NCBI GenBank assembly: GCA_024743255.1
Contig: JANSWY010000033.1
Span: forward strand, 1-46,536
Direction: 5' to 3'
DNA length: 46,536 nucleotides
DNA from: a bacterium
GTDB taxonomy: Bacteria > Bacteroidota > Bacteroidia > Cytophagales > Cyclobacteriaceae
The notes below the pieces were generated by a model. It did no database searches, was not told the DNA's origin, and saw only the letters and a program-made list of their open reading frames with translations. Shown piece after piece: positions 42,806 to 46,536 of the stretch; position 1 is the first letter of the stretch, and every line of letters begins with the position of its first letter. Made by a program: the position numbers and the translations under genes.

Positions 42806-44113
42806 TTATCTTCTTTCCAGAATCACAGTTTCGCTAGTCCAGCATTCGATCTTCAACTCATCTCCTTCCTTATAGTTTTCACTGAAGATTTCTTCGATTG
42901 AAGGGAATTGCTCTTTGGCTGCAGCCATCTGAGCGCTATTACCTGCTTTCTTATACATGTTGTATGCAGCGATAAAAATAGCTCTGTCTTCTACTTTACT
43001 CTTACCTTTTCTACAGTCATCATAACTAGTAAAGTATAAGTTCCCAATCAAGTTATAAGCATTTGTCGTCTTATATCCTAAATTGATAACTTCATAGGCT
43101 TTCGCCTTTGCTGAAGCTTTCGCTCCTTTTTTAGCGTATGCAGATGCCATTCCTAATAGTGCTTCAGATTTATCTTCATTGTTTTCTGCCAATTTCAAAG
43201 CAGCATCATAATATTCTAAAGACTTATTGTATTGTTTGTCTGAGAAAAACTTATCTCCCAATGTTCTTGCCAATGCAAATGTCGGAGCTCCTTCATAAAC
43301 TACTTCAGCCGCATCCAGAAAATATGCCTGATCTAAACACTTCGCTTTCAAACTGTAGGAAAAAATCTTTTTAGCTACTCCAATGTCTGTACGATCCTCA
43401 TTGAATTTGCTTACAAAATTCTTTTCAATGAAATCACAATTGATAATATCGCCGAATGAACTCAGGATAGCATCTATCTTGTTTCTTTCTTTCTCAAGCT
43501 TCTCAGCATCCCCAGTTTTCATTTTAGCATCCAGAATACCCGATACCTCATCATAAACTTCTAAAACACCTTCAATTGGCATTTCCGAAGGCTTGGTTTT
43601 GTAATAATATGATGCAATTGTGACATACGGAGTTAAGTTAAAGTCAGAAACAAACTCTCCGTTTAAGGCATATGCTTCTTTGTACAACTTTAATACCTCT
43701 GAGTACTTAGAAGGCGTTTTGTAGTACAGCCTAAAAGCAGTGTAAGCTTTTCTGTCCAGAACCCTGTTATCATTGTTGAAATGTTTGATTCTTTGATCGT
43801 ACATCCACAATAATGAATCCTGAAGTCTGACTTTTCTGTCATTGTCCGCTTCTTCTTTAAGAATTTTTTCAATGCTCTTTGCACCATCCTTATAGATAGA
43901 AGGGTTTAAATTCCCATTGTTTTCGTACAACCAATTGAGAGTGAATAATGCGCCATTGTAATCTTTTTGGAGCATTTGAATTTGATAGTATGCCTGCTTC
44001 TCTTTCGCCATAGCATACATTTCTTCGTTCTCTGGCCAGTTCCAACCAACCTGAGCAAACGAGCTAAATGTGATTAATAATAGTAATCCCTGAGTGAGTA
44101 TAGACCTTGTCAT
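42806..44113 (-). CDS. Exported TPR-repeat protein, 435 aa
   Basis: Signal peptide MTRSILTQGLLLLITFSSFA, then an all-helical body with TPR-like helix pairs (NKSLEYYDAALKLAEN; EALLGMASAYAKKGAKASAKAKAYEVI; AYNMYKKAGNSAQMAAAKEQF). C-terminus ends CWTSETVILERR. Probably periplasmic, as a protein-interaction scaffold; no catalytic motif is seen. It has its own promoter and terminator. Confidence 0.85.
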   Translation of the reverse strand: MTRSILTQGLLLLITFSSFAQVGWNWPENEEMYAMAKEKQAYYQIQMLQKDYNGALFTLNWLYENNGNLNPSIYKDGAKSIEKILKEEADNDRKVRLQDSLLWMYDQRIKHFNNDNRVLDRKAYTAFRLYYKTPSKYSEVLKLYKEAYALNGEFVSDFNLTPYVTIASYYYKTKPSEMPIEGVLEVYDEVSGILDAKMKTGDAEKLEKERNKIDAILSSFGDIINCDFIEKNFVSKFNEDRTDIGVAKKIFSYSLKAKCLDQAYFLDAAEVVYEGAPTFALARTLGDKFFSDKQYNKSLEYYDAALKLAENNEDKSEALLGMASAYAKKGAKASAKAKAYEVINLGYKTTNAYNLIGNLYFTSYDDCRKGKSKVEDRAIFIAAYNMYKKAGNSAQMAAAKEQFPSIEEIFSENYKEGDELKIECWTSETVILERR

Positions 44114-44138
44114 TTTTAGAATTAGTTAAAAATGTTCG

Positions 44139-44170
44139 CAAATGAAGAACACTTTATGTTGAACTTCAAA
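44139..44170 (-). promoter_or_regulatory. Promoter of the TPR gene (TTTG-N20-TTCATTTG)
   Basis: Minus-strand TTTG (44167-44170), 20 bp, TTCATTTG (44139-44146; one mismatch). Start at about 44132 gives an 18-nt leader. Confidence 0.5.
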
Positions 44171-44266
44171 CAATGTACATTACGAATTCATCAACCTTGT
44201 GTTACACAAATTCGATGTACGGTCTAAACAAAGGCATAAATCGTACCAACTTTTATATGGAAATAA

Positions 44267-45841
44267 TTACACTTCAGTAGGAAGATCTTCTGAAATAAGG
44301 TTTTCTTCACTCAAAAACGACCTCCAATCCTGCGCTTTTGCCTTTTTTAATACTCTTGGGAATTTGTTTTGTCCACCTTCTTTACCCTGCTTTTTCATCC
44401 ATTGAATAAAGGCCTTAGTTGGCAAAACATGTACAAACACTTCCTTTAAAGCTGATGTTCTTTCTGTTTTATAGTCATCATTGAGCGCCTTCAAATGTGA
44501 ATCAATCTTGACCTTCAGTTCTTCCTGATTGATTTCATCATCTGTACCTATGTACCAATGATGAGCAAACATGGTTTCATAGGAGTCTCCAATAACTGTA
44601 AACTCTCTGATGTCAATATTTAAATCCTTACTTGTAAGCTCAACAGCCTTGTTCATATTATCCACAGATAAATGCTCACCACAAAGGCTAAGAAAATGTT
44701 TGGTTCGGCCGGTAATCACAATCTCACAATCTTCAACTGAACTAAATTTCACAACATCTCCAATGATATACCTCCAGGTTCCTGCATTGGTAGAGAGTAT
44801 AATTGCATATTCCTTATTAGCCTCCACCTGATCTATCATCACAGTTCGTGGATTTTCCTTTAGTTCGCCTTCTTCTGTGAAGTTCTCCGATGTAAAGGGA
44901 ATGAATTCGTAAAAAATACCATTATTCAATACCAGTTTCATTGACTTAGCTCCAGGTGTGGCCTGGAAAGCAATGAATCCTTCAGAAGCCAGATAGGTCT
45001 CCATATAAATGAGTGGTTTAGCTAAGAGCTTTTCGAAACCTTGTTTATATGGCTCAAAAGAGACACCTCCGTGAACAAAGATTTGTAAGTTCGGCCAGAT
45101 ATCATGAATAGTTCCTACCTGGTAATGATCAATTATTTTTTCCATCAGGATTTGAAGCCATGCCGGAACTCCAACAATAATCCCAATATCCCAGTCTTTT
45201 GCGTTTCTTGTGATCTCGTCCAGCTTCTCATTCCAATCTGTTGTCTTTGCGATTTTCTTTCCGGGCTTATAGAAGTGCTGAAACCAAAATGGAATTTGAC
45301 TAGCGGTAATTCCACTTAAATCTCCAGCGAAGTAATTGCCATGTTGTTGTAAATCCGTGCTTCCTCCTAGCATCAATATACCCTTAGTGAAAAATTTATG
45401 GGGCAAATCATACTTTGAAAGAGTAAGAATCTGACGGATACTGGTTCTTTTGATCGATTTGAAAATGTCTTTTGTGATAGGGATATATTTTGATGCTGCC
45501 CCTGAAGTGCCAGAACTCAACGCGAAGTATTTGATTTTGCCTGGCCAGCAGACATCAGACTCGCCGGCCTTAGCCAGTGACCACCATTTGTCATAAATAT
45601 CATCATATGAGTGAACCGGAACATTGTTCACGAAGTTCTGATAAAACAATGAACTATGGTGAGATTTAAACCCAGACAAAATATCATTAAAATGATGATG
45701 ATCGCCAAAGGCTGTATTTCGTGCATTAATAAGAAGTTTCTTTAATTCTTCTTTCTGTAGGTCGACTGGTGATGAAAATTGTTGCTCAATACTTTCTCGT
45801 AACCTAATACCTTTTTTGAGTAATGTTCCTAATATTGCCAT
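44267..45841 (-). CDS. GH3 family acyl-acid-amido synthetase-like protein
   Basis: 524-residue member of the GH3 family (plant auxin-amido synthetases), ANL-like enzymes that adenylate a carboxylic acid and transfer it to an amine. ATP motif S109-S-G-T-S-G114 in YFALSSGTSGAASKYIP, then MLGGSTDLQQHGNYFAGDLSG, GVPAWLQILMEKI, ETYLASEGFIAFQ and YIIGDVVKFSSVEDCEIVITGRTKHFLSLCGEHLS match the family. Bacterial GH3 proteins are common in Bacteroidota but their substrate is not known. It is divergent to the yggS-like gene across 65 bp, and no biosynthetic partner genes are adjacent. Confidence 0.9.
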   Translation of the reverse strand: MAILGTLLKKGIRLRESIEQQFSSPVDLQKEELKKLLINARNTAFGDHHHFNDILSGFKSHHSSLFYQNFVNNVPVHSYDDIYDKWWSLAKAGESDVCWPGKIKYFALSSGTSGAASKYIPITKDIFKSIKRTSIRQILTLSKYDLPHKFFTKGILMLGGSTDLQQHGNYFAGDLSGITASQIPFWFQHFYKPGKKIAKTTDWNEKLDEITRNAKDWDIGIIVGVPAWLQILMEKIIDHYQVGTIHDIWPNLQIFVHGGVSFEPYKQGFEKLLAKPLIYMETYLASEGFIAFQATPGAKSMKLVLNNGIFYEFIPFTSENFTEEGELKENPRTVMIDQVEANKEYAIILSTNAGTWRYIIGDVVKFSSVEDCEIVITGRTKHFLSLCGEHLSVDNMNKAVELTSKDLNIDIREFTVIGDSYETMFAHHWYIGTDDEINQEELKVKIDSHLKALNDDYKTERTSALKEVFVHVLPTKAFIQWMKKQGKEGGQNKFPRVLKKAKAQDWRSFLSEENLISEDLPTEV

Positions 45842-45906
45842 ACATTCAAGAATTAGAGAAACAATAATAATTGGTTTCTTTTTAACAAAGCAACTCTCAA
45901 AACAAA

Positions 45907-46536
45907 ATGAGCGAAATCTCTGGAAATATAAAAAAAATCATAACTGATAATAATCAGTTTGACTTCACTCTTGTAGCTGTTAGTAAAACAAAACCGAAGG
46001 AATACATTCAGGAAGCATACGATCACGGACATCTTGATTTTGGTGAGAATAAGGTACAGGAGTTGGTGGAAAAAGAGGAAGCATTGCCAAAGGACATCAA
46101 ATGGCACATGATTGGACACCTTCAGCGAAACAAAGTGAAGTACATTGCCCCTTTTGTACATTTAATTCATGGAGTTGATTCAGAAAAGCTATTAAGTCAG
46201 ATTAACAAAGAGGCCGTAAAAAATGATAGGGTAATTAACTGTCTGCTACAAATTCATATTGCTGAAGAGGATACCAAATTTGGTTTTGGAACAGAGGAAT
46301 TAGCTGATTTACTAAAATCTGAATCATTTAGTCAATACTCTGCAATTAACATTGTTGGCTTAATGGGAATGGCTACAAACACCTCGGACTCAGATCAGGT
46401 AAAAAAAGAATTTCGGATGTTAAAGGAGTTGTATGATTCTCTTACGGAATATGATCTTCCAAACCTCAACCCAAAAACTCTTTCCATGGGTATGAGTGGA
46501 GACTACAAATTAGCCCTGGAAGAGGGTAGCAACATG
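45907..46536 (+). CDS. YggS-type PLP-binding protein (3'-truncated by window edge)
   Basis: PLP homeostasis protein of the YggS/PROSC family, an alanine-racemase-fold protein that holds PLP without known catalysis. From ATG 45907, 210 codons run open to the window end, about 10 residues short of normal. Key sites: Lys27 in LVAVSKTKPKE (PLP Schiff base), GENKVQEL, WHMIGHLQRNKVKYI and LSMGMSGDYKLALEEGSN (phosphate-binding region). Members regulate amino-acid pools. Divergent from the GH3 gene. Confidence 0.93.
   Translation, partial: MSEISGNIKKIITDNNQFDFTLVAVSKTKPKEYIQEAYDHGHLDFGENKVQELVEKEEALPKDIKWHMIGHLQRNKVKYIAPFVHLIHGVDSEKLLSQINKEAVKNDRVINCLLQIHIAEEDTKFGFGTEELADLLKSESFSQYSAINIVGLMGMATNTSDSDQVKKEFRMLKELYDSLTEYDLPNLNPKTLSMGMSGDYKLALEEGSNM

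Noticed and set aside
45853-46161. Minus-strand frame overlapping the yggS-like start
   Set aside because: Antisense to a conserved gene that runs to the window edge; no recognisable domain.

Overview
The window looks like a chromosomal segment of a free-living Bacteroidota, most likely Cytophagales or a close relative. Grounds: AT-rich DNA, many TAnnTTTG-type -7 promoter boxes and few Shine-Dalgarno sites, frequent TTG/GTG starts, two proteins with type IX secretion (T9SS) C-terminal sorting domains, a TonB-dependent receptor paired with a lipoprotein, many SPII lipoproteins, and Bacteroidota families such as DUF4296 and the GH3-like acyl-acid-amide synthetases.

Layout. 1-4303: 3' part of a sulfatase, a small membrane protein, a Tet-type MFS exporter and a DUF389 membrane protein, all +. 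4292-14758 (-): a four-gene cell-envelope operon encoding a beta-sandwich/TM protein, a 2404-residue LRR+PA14 T9SS protein, a secreted caspase-like (C14) protease with an intact His/Cys dyad, and a papain-fold (C1) protein whose catalytic Cys and His are replaced. 15085-15236: initiator tRNA-fMet with promoter and terminator. 15295-17608: a small membrane protein and two lipoproteins. 17697-20914: era, a 395-bp heptamer-repeat intergenic element, der and a SprT-like metalloprotease.

20993-24914 is a sulfur-assimilation locus: promoter, S-box (SAM-I) riboswitch, a 30-codon leader ORF ending in six consecutive Cys codons, metZ, a second Cys-rich leader ORF (6 Cys of 16), an attenuator (mutually exclusive antiterminator/terminator), and a siroheme sulfite/nitrite reductase. 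Neither leader ORF is likely to be found by standard gene callers. Together they suggest ribosome-mediated cysteine sensing combined with SAM sensing.

24870-33707 (-): an AhpD-like protein, then an apparent nutrient-uptake cluster (TonB receptor, lipoprotein, secreted endonuclease I, conserved 189-aa protein). Upstream of the cluster are direct TTAACA repeats with 11-bp period, resembling Pho boxes, which fits phosphate scavenging from extracellular DNA. 33890-38579 (-): a tightly overlapping operon of DUF4296 lipoprotein, mutS2, a cytochrome b5-like protein, a BadF-type amino-sugar kinase and murQ (peptidoglycan recycling). It is divergent from a reduced Bat-type operon (DUF58, BatD-like, BatA-like, then a beta-barrel protein; 38633-41957). 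The right end holds an SGNH hydrolase lipoprotein, a TPR protein, a GH3-family protein and the start of a YggS-type PLP-binding protein, cut by the window edge.

The two most unusual parts are the double cysteine-leader control of sulfur assimilation and the LRR/caspase/pseudo-papain operon. Everything was read by eye from the sequence; no database search or folding calculation was run.
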